Assembly: GCA_030064795.1 (NCBI GenBank)
Contig: JASJEI010000284.1
Span: forward strand, 1-18,878
Length of the DNA stretch: 18,878 bases
Direction: 5' to 3'
DNA from: Pleurocapsa sp. MO_226.B13
Lineage (GTDB): Bacteria; Cyanobacteriota; Cyanobacteriia; Cyanobacteriales; Xenococcaceae
Of this stretch, positions 6,734 to 15,800 are shown one piece after another. Positions within the stretch are counted from its first letter, which is position 1, and every line of letters starts with the position of its first letter. The position numbers were made by a program, and so were the translations under genes. The notes below the pieces were generated by a model. It was not told the DNA's origin. It worked only from the letters and a program-made list of their open reading frames with translations, and did not search any database.

Positions 6734-9256
6734 TTATAATGACCAGCCTCTGCTTCTATCTTGTCTACTGCGAGTTATTTCTTGCTGTCTGATGTGCTGT
6801 AATAACTCATTCCAATCTTTCCCAAGATCGGGTAAATCGCGAGATATCTTGGATTGTGATGGGGCTTCTTGGCTTAGGGTTTGCGCTAGTTTATTTCCTG
6901 CCATATCGTTATCTGTGGCGATGACTATTTCACCACCTATTTTGGTCATCTCTGCCATAGCGGTTTTGATTAGTTCTAGTTGCGAACTTGATATTGTTCC
7001 CCCAGTTGATATGTAGCGGGTATGGGGATTATCCTGACTTTTTAGCTGATGGTAGCTCATGGCATCAATAGCACTTTCGACGATGACTAAACGGCGATCG
7101 CTTTCGTTCTTGTTGGAACGCCATAATGCTTTTGTTCCCCCCTTACTAAATCCTTGATAGTTGTCGTTTTTGGCAGTGAAGCCTGTTATTCCGTCTTTGT
7201 CATAGTGAGGAAAAATAGCATTACCTCGACTATCTATAGCTACAGTTCCCGTAAAGCGATCGCTTTTTAAAATAGACTGCTCGATACCTCTTTTTTCTAG
7301 ATAGGGATGAGCTGTAGCTACTTTAAATCTAGATACAGCTTTAACAACGGACAGGCGATCGCCCGTAACTGGTTGAGGTTTGTCTATAGGTCTGAATTTA
7401 GATGTTTGCACTCTTGATTCATCTTTCCAGTTACGTAGTTCCTTTCTCACCCCACCCAGACTTAAGTTACTGCGGTTTTGAACAAAATCAACAATAGTAC
7501 CTTGATCGGAATCATCTCTGACAGAGAAATAAACACCATGTCCGTCTGTGTCCGTCGCAACGACTATTTTGTCACCATTTTGGTGAGCTAAGACGGCACT
7601 ATTACGACTAGATGCTTGGCTTATGTATTGGTATCCGAAGCTTTGAGCATACTCCACTAGGTTAATTTCGGTTTTGAAGAGTTCTAGTTCAGCTTTGCGA
7701 CTACGTTCTAAGGCTCGTCTACCTCTTTCAAAATCTCTGTGAACTTGTCTATGGAGTTGGTCAAGCTGTCGATCTGCTGCTTCAAGCCCGTTACTTGTTC
7801 GCTCAAGTCCTCTACCTGACTCTGAAGCTGCTTGTTCTGCTTCGACAACCGCTTCATATCCTGCTCGTACCTGCTGGATAGATTCAATATTTGTTCTTTG
7901 TATTCTTTGGCTAACTGTAGATATGACAATCTCAGTTGGTTCTCTAGTTCGCTCATGGTTTATATGCGTAGCGGTATCCTTTAGGGCTCCAGTTTCAGGC
8001 AGGGTTGTCCCTGGCACGTCCAGCCTGGGGTCAGTTGTTGGTATGAAGGTGGGATGATAAATGTACCGTTGCTGGTTTCGTAGATTTTTATTCCCTTGGT
8101 TTGATTCTTGAGATAGTTCAAGGTTGACTGTTGTTGTTTGATTTCTCGATTGAGATAGTCCAGTTGATTTTGATTCTGAGTAATCCGCATCGACGAGAAT
8201 CCAATCAGCACCCAACTCCCGCCTAAGATACCCAGACAAAGACTCCCTGCCGTGACCGATAGCCACATCCATTGTCGGCTCAAGTATTTTTTGAAGATTC
8301 GGTTGTTCTCCTCCATAGCGCGAGATATGATAGCTTGCTCGTGTTTCAGCCAATTCTCTGATTCTTGCCTGAAGTTCCTTAATACTGTCTTCCTTTGTAG
8401 TTCTAGTTGTAGCTGTAGTTGGTCGTGTTCTTGTTCTGCCGTCTCCTCCATGCGTTTGTTCTGGGCTGAGATTTTCTTTTTCAGGTTGTCCCCCAAGTCG
8501 CCAAGATGCTTCATAGATTCCCCCTTTGAGCCGATATCGATCCTTTGTTTCTGGATCTAGTACTGTGATATAGTTTTTTCCCTGTCTGGGTATATCCAAA
8601 CCTAATTCGGTAAAGGAAGAGATGATGTGATCTCGATTAGTGATTAATCCCGCTTCAATGCGCTTGGTAATATAATCCGTTAGCTGCTTCTTGGGGTCAG
8701 GGGAAGCATTAATTCCTGCTCTCTTGTTTTCGGCATCGATCAGGGCGATGTAGCCTGGTTCGTAGATTCTTTTACGGGATAGATCGTCAGGTCTTGCCCA
8801 GTCCTGTTTGATATTCCAATATGTTTGCCAGGGTTTGAAGTAACCATGCCAACCAGGGGGGGCAATATTGAGGCTTTTTCCTGTATCTAGTTCGACTTTG
8901 GGGGTAACAAAATGGAGTTCTACGCGGTCGCCCCCTGTATGGGTGTGGCGTACCCAAAGGGTGTTGTAAGAATCTGGATTGATGCCAGCAAAGGCATATT
9001 CTTCAAAGGAATCAATTAATGCTTGCTGCTGTTCTTCTGTGGGGGCATCTTCTATGGCAAAGCTGAGTACCCCACTGTTATATTTGTATTTGAAGTCTAA
9101 TCCATCTATTAATTGTTTGGTAATTTCTGGATTACCTCTAATTATTTCTGGGGCTGGTTCTCTTAACTGCCCTGTATTGGGGCTGTCAAGACGGGTGATA
9201 TATTCTACAGGGCCACTACCCGCTCCGACTCCTCTGGCGAAGAACTTAACTAGCAT
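6734..9256 (-). CDS. mobA: MOBP/ColE1-type relaxase fused to a TOPRIM primase-like domain
   Basis: Nicks oriT and stays bound to the 5' end for transfer. The first 170 residues match the ColE1 MbeA type: LVKFFARGVGAGSGPVEYI carries the likely nicking Tyr19, SGVLSF is at about 61-66, and the metal site is in RHTHTGGDRVELHF (His104/His106, Glu113, His115). The last position is Asn in the ColE1 HEN motif. Residues about 248-517 are a polar linker overlapped by two other genes. Residues about 525-610 resemble a primase CHC2 region without its zinc-binding cysteines (SFGYQYI, GTIVDFVQN). Residues about 690-820 are a TOPRIM fold with Glu727 (VIVESAIDAM) and Asp782/Asp784 (ATDNDMAG). At 840 aa it is longer than ColE1 MbeA. 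The TOPRIM part may prime complementary-strand synthesis in the recipient, but a lost or regulatory role is possible. The start codon overlaps the end of the broken vapC. Confidence 0.9.
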   Translation of the reverse strand: MLVKFFARGVGAGSGPVEYITRLDSPNTGQLREPAPEIIRGNPEITKQLIDGLDFKYKYNSGVLSFAIEDAPTEEQQQALIDSFEEYAFAGINPDSYNTLWVRHTHTGGDRVELHFVTPKVELDTGKSLNIAPPGWHGYFKPWQTYWNIKQDWARPDDLSRKRIYEPGYIALIDAENKRAGINASPDPKKQLTDYITKRIEAGLITNRDHIISSFTELGLDIPRQGKNYITVLDPETKDRYRLKGGIYEASWRLGGQPEKENLSPEQTHGGDGRTRTRPTTATTRTTKEDSIKELQARIRELAETRASYHISRYGGEQPNLQKILEPTMDVAIGHGRESLSGYLRRELGADWILVDADYSESKSTGLSQSRNQTTTVNLELSQESNQGNKNLRNQQRYIYHPTFIPTTDPRLDVPGTTLPETGALKDTATHINHERTREPTEIVISTVSQRIQRTNIESIQQVRAGYEAVVEAEQAASESGRGLERTSNGLEAADRQLDQLHRQVHRDFERGRRALERSRKAELELFKTEINLVEYAQSFGYQYISQASSRNSAVLAHQNGDKIVVATDTDGHGVYFSVRDDSDQGTIVDFVQNRSNLSLGGVRKELRNWKDESRVQTSKFRPIDKPQPVTGDRLSVVKAVSRFKVATAHPYLEKRGIEQSILKSDRFTGTVAIDSRGNAIFPHYDKDGITGFTAKNDNYQGFSKGGTKALWRSNKNESDRRLVIVESAIDAMSYHQLKSQDNPHTRYISTGGTISSSQLELIKTAMAEMTKIGGEIVIATDNDMAGNKLAQTLSQEAPSQSKISRDLPDLGKDWNELLQHIRQQEITRSRQDRSRGWSL
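7708..7956 (-). CDS. mobD: MobD/MbeD-like coiled-coil mobilization protein, nested in the relaxase gene
   Basis: An 82-aa protein read in the +1 frame relative to the relaxase. It begins MSELENQLRLSYLQLAKEYK and is an almost continuous coiled coil to about residue 75 (QLQSQVEDLSEQVTGLKQQI). ColE1 MbeD has the same length class, the same opening (M-x-ELE-x-QL) and the same coiled coil, and it is likewise encoded inside mbeA. In ColE1 this protein supports mobilization and entry exclusion; the role here is inferred. It starts 24 bases after the mobB stop in the same frame, so the two nested genes form their own small operon. An AGGA lies about 20 bases upstream, farther than ideal. Confidence 0.72.
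   Translation of the reverse strand: MSELENQLRLSYLQLAKEYKEQILNLSSRYEQDMKRLSKQNKQLQSQVEDLSEQVTGLKQQIDSLTNSIDKFTEILKEVDEP
7981..8514 (-). CDS. mobB: MobB/MbeB-like membrane mobilization protein, nested in the relaxase gene
   Basis: A 177-aa protein in the +1 frame of the relaxase gene. AGGGGG five bases before the ATG is a clear ribosome binding site, which argues that the frame is real. The N-terminus (LGDLGDNLKKKISAQNKRME) is amphipathic and resembles the conserved N-terminal region of MbeB-type proteins. A long charged helix follows, then one strong membrane segment at about 103-125 (WLSVTAGSLCLGILGGSWVL), a second coiled coil (about 133-155) and a C-terminal tail with two cysteines (WTCQGQPCLKLEP). 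In ColE1-type systems MbeB helps the relaxase and anchors the complex at the membrane. The same arrangement, a membrane protein nested in the relaxase gene upstream of a coiled-coil gene, is seen here. Confidence 0.75.
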   Translation of the reverse strand: MKHLGDLGDNLKKKISAQNKRMEETAEQEHDQLQLQLELQRKTVLRNFRQESENWLKHEQAIISRAMEENNRIFKKYLSRQWMWLSVTAGSLCLGILGGSWVLIGFSSMRITQNQNQLDYLNREIKQQQSTLNYLKNQTKGIKIYETSNGTFIIPPSYQQLTPGWTCQGQPCLKLEP

Positions 9257-9681
9257 TATTCAAATGGGTTAACAAAGTATCAGTTGTCCAAGTTGCTACC
9301 CCACAACCCAAAAAATCATTATCCAGGGTCCAAATCGCTGCTTCTATGGCTAATGCTAATGCAGAGCGTAAACCAATCATTGGGGTCGCGAGGAATTCGA
9401 TTTCTGGCAATGGTTTCGTAGGGTGCATAAATTTCATGAGGGACTATGGTTACTTTGGCTTCAGCTAAAGCTATGGCATCGGTTAATAAACTTTGTCCCA
9501 CAGAGGTCGAAAATACACCTCTATCTATCATTTTCTCGATTCTTTTGTTCAGTTCGTGGGTTGTTTCCGACCAGGCTTTTTCTGCCATGTAAAGTTCTAA
9601 TTCGCTCCGAGCAATTAATTTTCTACCTCTACCTCTAATTAATTCGCCTACTAATATATTGGTATCGACTACTAAACGCAT
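9246..9681 (-). pseudogene. vapC: VapC-like PIN toxin with a single-base frameshift
   Basis: The ATG frame from 9681 encodes a PIN domain (LVVDTNILVGELIRGRGRKL; Asp6, Glu43 in the ETTHEL region, RDPNDW at about 98-103). After codon 105-106 it runs into an unrelated tail and stops at 9319. The other half of the PIN fold (ALALAIEAAIWTLDNDFLG and on, to a stop at 9246) is in the next frame, joined at about 9361-9366 (ACGCTCTGCA, one base too many). The repaired protein would be 144 aa with the final acidic cluster restored. The repaired end overlaps the relaxase start by 11 bases. The toxin is probably inactive as written, because the last acidic residues are lost. A sequencing error or programmed frameshift is possible. 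Confidence 0.75.
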
Positions 9682-9684
9682 TGT

Positions 9685-9933
9685 TTACTGTTCTTCTTGA
9701 GATAAATCTAAAGCACGAGCTAGTGCAGCTTCGTCCATACCACTCTTAGCGATCGCTTTTTCTACTGTTTGATTCAGTCTTTGTAATGCTTCTTCGATTT
9801 CGATTTCTTCTGATTGAGAAACGGGTATATAAAATCCGACTAATTTGCCGTGACGTTTGACTGCTACAGCATCTTTACTAGCTAGATATTGAGATGCTTT
9901 ATCTCTAAATTCTCTAATACCAACGCTTTTCAT
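9685..9933 (-). CDS. Phd/YefM-family antitoxin
   Basis: An 82-aa antitoxin. The N-terminus MKSVGIREFRDKASQYL followed by AVAVKRHGKLVGFYIPV is the DNA-binding and dimerisation part of Phd/YefM proteins. The C-terminal half (about 45-82) is helical and acidic, as expected for the toxin-neutralising tail. Only three bases separate its stop from the PIN toxin start, the usual operon arrangement. With the toxin frameshifted, the antitoxin may persist because it represses the locus or offers protection against a related toxin elsewhere. It lies between mobC and the relaxase in the same direction, so the pair has inserted into, or become part of, the mob operon. Confidence 0.85.
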   Translation of the reverse strand: MKSVGIREFRDKASQYLASKDAVAVKRHGKLVGFYIPVSQSEEIEIEEALQRLNQTVEKAIAKSGMDEAALARALDLSQEEQ

Positions 9934-9955
9934 GATGTTTCCTCTGTTCGCTTAC

Positions 9956-9980
9956 TTTGTGGTCAGTTGGTGGTCACAAA
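9956..9980. promoter_or_regulatory. Inverted repeat upstream of the phd-type antitoxin
   Basis: TTTGTG and CACAAA arms flank 13 bases that hold two direct GGTCA copies (9961 and 9972). It ends 23 bp before the antitoxin start, where a Phd-type repressor would be expected to bind its own promoter. The assignment rests on position and symmetry only. Confidence 0.4.
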
Positions 9981-10008
9981 TCTATTATAAGTTGAATTAT
10001 TTTTTCGC

Positions 10009-10341
10009 TTACGGTTTGGGTTTGATATCGTTTAAAGCTAATAATGCTTTTTCTATTGCTATTAAATGAGTCACTATTTCTACGGCTTCGGCGGTAGTTT
10101 TGTAAGTATTTGCCCAACGAGCAATTTGATTTAAGTTGTTGCCTATTTTCGCGATTTGACGGGTGCGTTCTATTTGTATTGCTCGGTCGCTAACATTGGT
10201 TATTCTGACCTTACCCATTGCCTCTCTAGCTAACTGCGAGATAGTTAATCCAGCAGCGTGTGCTTTTAATTCCCAGTCCAATTTTTCTGATGCTGTCAGT
10301 CTAATAGAAATGGTATTGGTACGCTGTACTTTTCTGGGCAT
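10009..10341 (-). CDS. mobC: MobC/MbeC-like relaxosome accessory protein
   Basis: A 110-aa DNA-binding accessory that helps the relaxase open oriT. Residues about 10-45 (NTISIRLTASEKLDWELKAH and the helix after it) form a ribbon-helix-helix. The segment IAKIGNNLNQIARWAN (about 64-79) is the signature of the bacterial mobilization protein MobC family. It is the first gene of the minus-strand mob operon, just downstream of the oriT-like inverted repeat, which is the ColE1 order of oriT, mobC, then relaxase. Between it and the relaxase lies the phd/vapC pair. No strong ribosome binding site precedes the ATG at 10341, but no better start exists. Confidence 0.87.
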   Translation of the reverse strand: MPRKVQRTNTISIRLTASEKLDWELKAHAAGLTISQLAREAMGKVRITNVSDRAIQIERTRQIAKIGNNLNQIARWANTYKTTAEAVEIVTHLIAIEKALLALNDIKPKP

Positions 10342-10421
10342 GGGTGGTTTAAGTTGATTTTAGTTTTAGTTGGCTAGAGATGGGATTGATTATTCCTTTT
10401 CCTACTGTCAGAAGGGGTCGA

Positions 10422-10510
10422 GGGGAAGGCTTTCCCCCGCTAGCCCCCCACGTCAGTTCATTGACGGCGATAGTGGATTCACGTGCTACGTGGGGTGGGC
10501 TAGCTTACCT
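10422..10510. other. oriT: Candidate origin of transfer (oriT)
   Basis: The region contains a long imperfect inverted repeat: GCTAGCCCCCCACGT (10439-10453) against ACGTGGGGTGGGCTAGC (10488-10504). A small CGTCA/TGACG hairpin lies inside it (10451-10466) and a GGGGAA/TTCCCC hairpin just outside (10422-10437). It starts about 80 bp upstream of mobC, the position of oriT in ColE1-like mob regions. CTAGCTTACC at the right edge loosely resembles the ColE1 nic region (CTGGCTTA); the exact nick cannot be fixed. The GC-rich block stands out from its AT-rich surroundings. Confidence 0.6.
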
Positions 10511-11001
10511 GTATTTTTTGGGGCTTTAGCTAGGTCGCTCTTGTTTAGATCTTTGCTACCAATTATATAACAAATTTCCGCTCTATTTGAGAGCAAGCGT
10601 AAGTAATGAAGCGTTTTGTAGGTGGGTAGGTCTTAATTTATTATGTTGTCTTGGCATTGAGCCGGTAATTTTTCTTAATATTATGTCAGAAATGTTCTCG
10701 TCTTTAAAGAGCGATGTAGTTTAGTATATGACTAGTAAGTGATTTCGCTCTTAGTCCCGCTCGGATAAAAATAGATCTGGATGTTAGTTAACTCTTCTTC
10801 TAGTAATAAATGACCTTGATTTACTCTAAGATCTTTAACTTTTGTTTTAGTTGGGCAATTTGAATTATTTTATGTTGAAGGAGTAATCTTCCGACGGTCA
10901 TCCATGGGGTGCGAGTAGCAAGTGTACAATAAACTCCGTTCAAAGAAAAAATTGAGTGTACCAATTAAACCTAATAATTTTAAGTAGCCTCAAACCCTTG
11001 A

Positions 11002-11040
11002 AAACTCTAGTTGATTTGGTACAAAAATCAACTAGAGTTT
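11002..11040 (-). terminator. Strong hairpin terminator after the lipase-malectin gene
   Basis: Two perfect 16-bp arms (11002-11017 and 11025-11040) flank a 7-base loop, 70 bases past the stop of the 1,720-aa gene. In that transcript the stem ends in UUUU. It also blocks read-through into the oriT region. Confidence 0.75.
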
Positions 11041-11110
11041 AATTGAGCCCCGCCGTCCTCGATCGCCTCTAAATACTTCAATTTCAATCGCCGAGATCCA
11101 GATGGTCAAT

Positions 11111-12873
11111 CTAGAAATCTGAAGCGGAGATTTCAATTGCCGAGATTTTGGCTAAGTCCACACTAGAGAGAAAGTCAAGATCTAGAGAGCCATCACTGAC
11201 ATTAACATTAAACGTCCTTTCTAGGGCAATATTTTTACCTCCTGCTTGAGCATAAATATCAAAATCATCCAGAACTAGCTGGTCTTCGAGAGTAACATCA
11301 AACACCCGTTTTCCTGACTGGTTAAAGAAAATTTCGGCAAAGTGAAGGGTAACATCGTAACTACCATTAGTTACTTCTTGAGAGTAACTAAAGTCCTGTC
11401 CGTTGTGTTCGGACTGGTAAAGAAAATCATCTTCGGTTTGAGCAATGGGATTATTGTTAGAGAAAGTGCGATCGTTACTAAAACCAATACTTGCTTGCCA
11501 TATTTGACCAGAAATATCGCTCTTGCCATCTCCCCCTGCATTGGTACGAATCTGAGTTGTAGTTTCCTCGATTTCAATCGCCGAGATTTTGGCTAAGTCC
11601 ACGCTAGAGAGAAAGTCAAGATCGAGCGAGCCATCAGTGACGTTGACATTAAAAGTCTTCTCCAAGGCAAGATCTTTACCTCCTGCTTGGTCATAGATAT
11701 CAAAATCATCCAGGACTAATTGGTCTTCAAGGCTAACATCAAACACCCGTTTTCCTGACTGGTTAAAGAAAATTTCGGCAAAGTGAAGGGTAACATCGTA
11801 ACTACCATTGGGGACGGTTTGAGTGTAACTGAAGTTCTGACCGTTGTGTTCGGACTGGTAAAGAAAATCATCTTCGGTTTGAGCAATGGGATTAGTGTTA
11901 GAGAAAGTGCGATCGCCCGTGAAGCCTTGAGTTGCTTGCCACAGTTGACCAGAAATATCGCTCTTGCCATCTCCCCCTGCATTGGTACGAATCTGAGTTG
12001 TAGTTTCCTCGATTTCAATCGCCGAGATTTTGGCTAAATTTACACTCGACAAGAAATCTAGATCTAGAGAGCCATCACTGACATTGACGTTAAACGTCTT
12101 CTCCAGGGCAATGTCTTTGCCTCCTGCTTGGGTATAGATATCAAAATCATCCAAGACTAATTGGTCTTCGAGAGTGACATCAAATACCCTTTTTCCTGAC
12201 TGATTGAAGAAAATTTCGGCAAAGTGAAGGGTGACATCGTAACTACCATTGGGGACGGTTTGAGTGTAACTGAAGTCTTGACCGTTGTGTTCGGACTGGT
12301 AGAGAAAATCATCTTCGGTTTGAGCGATGAGATTATTGTTAGAGAAAGTGCGATCGCCCGTGAAGCCTTGAGTTGCTTGCCACAGTTGACCAGAGATATC
12401 GGTGTACTTACCTCCCCCTGCATTAGTGCGGGTAATAGAAGAAAATGGCTTGATTTCAATCGCCGAGATTTTAGCTAGATCGACGCTAGAGAGGAAATTG
12501 AGGTCAATTGACTCATCACTGACATTGACATTAAACGTCTGTTCTAAGGCGATATCTTTGCCTCCCGCTCGCTCGTAGATATCAAAATCATCCAGAACTA
12601 GCTGGTCTTCGAGAGTGACATCAAATACCCGTTTGCCTGACTGGTCAAAGAAAATTTCGGCAAAGTGGAGGGTGACATCGTAACTACCATTAGGTACTGC
12701 TTGAGTGTAATTAAAGTTCCGACCAATGTGTTCGGACTGGTAGAGAAAATCATCCTCCGTTTGAGAAATAGGGTTGGTGCTGAAAAAGGTACGTCCGCTA
12801 GTGAATCCTTGAGTTGCTTGCCATAGCTGTCCTGATAGATCGACGTACTCATCTCCTCCTGCGTTCTCTAAAA
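11111..12873 (-). repeat. Four tandem 441-bp repeats encoding malectin domains
   Basis: Units are approximately 12873-12433, 12432-11992, 11991-11551 and 11550-11111. The codon for the conserved Asn of the NAGG motif starts at 12865, 12424, 11983 and 11542, exactly 441 bp apart each time. The two middle junctions share long identical stretches. No indel is seen between units, indicating recent duplication or ongoing homogenisation. Confidence 0.9.
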
Positions 12874-15800
12874 CTGGAATGATTTTTAAAAATGAGATAT
12901 TTGTAGTAGCAGGAGTACTGAAATTATTGAAACTAGCACCATCATTCACGTTCAACTCAATTTCACGAGGAGTGGTATTGGGATTAGTAGCATTGTTAGT
13001 GTAAGTTACCGAACTAAGAACTTGTTGATAGTTAGTAATAGTGTCTGTACCATCAAGGGTTAAAGTACTAGTACTAGCATCATAGTTAACCGTGATATTT
13101 CCAGTAGCAGTTGCACCTAGTAACTCAAAATTACCATCTTCTGGGTTTTGAATAGTAACAGTAGCACCTGCTAAGTTTTGAGATTCACTATCAAAGATAG
13201 TCAAATTACTATCTGTAATAGAAGTAGTGCCGCCGTTTTCAGAAATGGATGCAGTGGCATTAATTCCATCAGTATCTCCATTAAGATCTATAACAGGAGC
13301 ATTATTAACTGGTACATCAAGAGTTAACTCTTCTCCTGCTGCCAGAAAACCCTCAGCTTCAATACCTACTAGTCCATCTTCTGTTTCTAACGCAACTGAG
13401 ACGTAGTAGTCTTCGCCTAAGCCAGTTAGTTCGAGTTGGAATGGTCCTTCGATTTCTACTGTATCTGGAATAAATCCAAAACCATCTGTCGAGCCTAGCC
13501 ACAAACTACCAGGAATTTCTGTGATTGCACCAGTAGCTTCGGTGTATCCTAATCGGCGACCCTGACCATCAATTAGAAAACCTTCGACAGGATCAAAAGT
13601 GATATTTCTAATAGCATCAAATGCGTCGCCCGCAGATGGTTTTGCCAAGCCAGTAGAGATAGTATCTTCTTCTACATTATTAATACCCAAAGTTTCTAAT
13701 ATAAATTTTTGAACGTCTGTATTAGAAACTAAAGCACCGTGGTCTACAGACTCGTCAGTGTTACCTTGTTGCCCTTCTTTGTTTTGACGAAATGGCTGTG
13801 TAATAAGATTAGGTCTACTATCATTCTCAAACTGACCAAAAGAAGATTGTCGAGGAACAGTTCCATCTCCTTGTAAATTTGGCGAATCTGTATTTTTGGC
13901 AGCAATTCCTTCTCGATCCTCATACCAAATACCGTCGGGAACTTGAGCAAATGAATTTTCGATTGGATGAACGGTACGTTGTGATATACCCAATACTTTT
14001 TTAGGCTCATTTTTTTGTTCTACTGCATCATCCGTATTTTCATTTTCTCCATAAATAATGGTAGCCAACTCAACATCATCGACAAAGAGATTAGGATCGG
14101 TTGCCGTACCTTGAGCAACGGAATCGTAACCATTATTGAGGTCGAGCAGTAAGTTGTTTCTCTGGCTAGGATCTATTTCTTCAATAGTTTGTAAATTACC
14201 ATTATTGGACAAAGCATCAATAGATGGATAAGTTGCCGATAAAGCTTTTAATGTAGGAACATATTGTTCGACAAATTCAAGCGCACTAATATTAGGATCG
14301 TCGATCGCAAACTCCGAATTATTATCTCCACTTAAAGCAATAGTTGCAGGGTTGTTATCTCGTGTAGCTTTTTCATAAGCAGAGCTTAAGATAGTACGTA
14401 AAAGAAATCTGCCCTGATTTGCAACAGGGTTAAGACCTTTTCTGGAGTAAAAATCATTTTGAGTTGGTCGCCAAGCTTGGGAAGCTCCTCGATTGGGTAC
14501 ACCTATAGATATAAAGTTATTTACTGTAGGTAAGTTAACCTGCTCTCCATTGTCATCGGTAAAAGTTGCTCCATAAGCATCGCTTTGAATATAGCTGCGA
14601 GCAACCAATCCTCCTGTGCTATGGGCAATGATATCAACTGAATCTAGTTCGGGGATTTCAGCTTCAGGTAGATCGGAAAATTGGCTTTTCCAGCCCGTTA
14701 TTGCTTCTTCTAACCAGAAACCGAGCTGGTCTACTGCATATTCGTAGGTATCATCTGTAAGTATTTCACCAGCGTTTTCTGGGTTATCAGGTGAAAGTTG
14801 GATTGCACCATCAATTGCACCGTCTATTGGACCTGGATTAAGTCGCCAATCATAGGTAGCAACAAATAGATCTACCCCCTGTTGATAACCTGCATTCTCC
14901 AATGTTTGAATTAAATCATCGTAGGTATTAGCTAAGTAATCGATTTCCAGAGTGTCAGGAGCGACTCCTCGGTTCAATAGCCATCTTCCAAAGTCATTAC
15001 TTTGAGGAAACGAACCACCAATACCAGGCAAAACAAATACTGGCTTACGTATAGGGTTAGCTCGAATGACAGCTTCTTCTGAAGTCGTAGTCTCAGCCCA
15101 AAAAGCAATTTGCCCAGACTTGTTAATTGGGTCGTAAATATGTAAGTCTTGAATATTTCCTGTTAGATCTGGTCGGATCTCACTAGCTTCTTGACCAACT
15201 TTAGCAACCAATTGTGGTTTTACTGTTGTTAGGATTGTTTCTTCGTCTGTGGAGATCTTAAAATTACTGTTGATGATGCTTTCTTGTCCAAGTTCATCTT
15301 TGGCTAAGAAAACAATATTGCCTGAACTGATATTCTCATCGAAATTTATACCAAAACGATCTCTTTCATCAGTTGAAAAACTGCCAATCAATCCTATATC
15401 TTCTCCTAGATCGACTTCTCCGTTTTCGTTAGCGTCTTCAAAGGTTTCTCCAGGATCGAGAATACCATTTCCTGCTACTCCAGCTATGCGCTCGATTTTT
15501 CTTCCTGCATCAGTTTCTATACTGACAAAAATTCCTTCTCCTGACTCCAAACCCTGAGTCATTGAAGTTGCATCTGGATTTGTCAGGTTTCCATAAAAAA
15601 CAATCGCCCCACCTTCATCGCTAATTCCTGGTGATTCTCCAACTAAAGAAAAACCCCTAAAACTGCTAGCAATAACGTCTGTTAGATTGAGTTGATAATC
15701 ATATTCTAATATTTTCTCTCCAAAGTCTTTGATTACAATTGTTCCATCATCAGCAATAGCAGGCTTAGTTATATCGTTGGATAATAATATTTCGTTATAA

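Larger units (their letters stand above)
10342..11110. other. Noncoding region with oriT-like structure and a possible decayed small gene
   Basis: About 770 bp. The right end has a strong terminator (11002-11040) and the left end an oriT-like segment (10422-10510). Between them I find no supported gene. On the minus strand a 26-codon frame (ATG 10901, stop 10821) is followed in another frame by an open stretch to a stop at 10732 (ending PSGTKSEITY). Together they could be a decayed small gene, but I see no ribosome binding site. Confidence 0.45.

Noticed and set aside
8252..8560. 102-aa plus-strand Ser/Cys-rich frame
   Set aside because: Antisense to the relaxase and mobB; its composition mirrors Gln/Glu-rich codons on the other strand.
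9246..9437. Separate 63-aa gene starting at 9437
   Set aside because: Its first residues are out of frame with the PIN domain; only the part after about 9362 continues that fold, so it is the other half of the frameshifted toxin.
10370..10570. 66-aa plus-strand frame across the oriT-like region
   Set aside because: It covers the inverted repeat itself and its composition follows the GC-rich stem; no start signal and no recognisable domain.
11002..11040. 16-bp inverted repeat as a transposon end
   Set aside because: The arms are close together with a 7-base loop just after a stop codon; no transposase or target duplication is present, so a terminator explains it.
11342..12478. Repeated 84-100-aa frames on both strands inside the malectin region
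   Set aside because: They recur with the 441-bp period and are shadows of the tandem repeats in the main frame.
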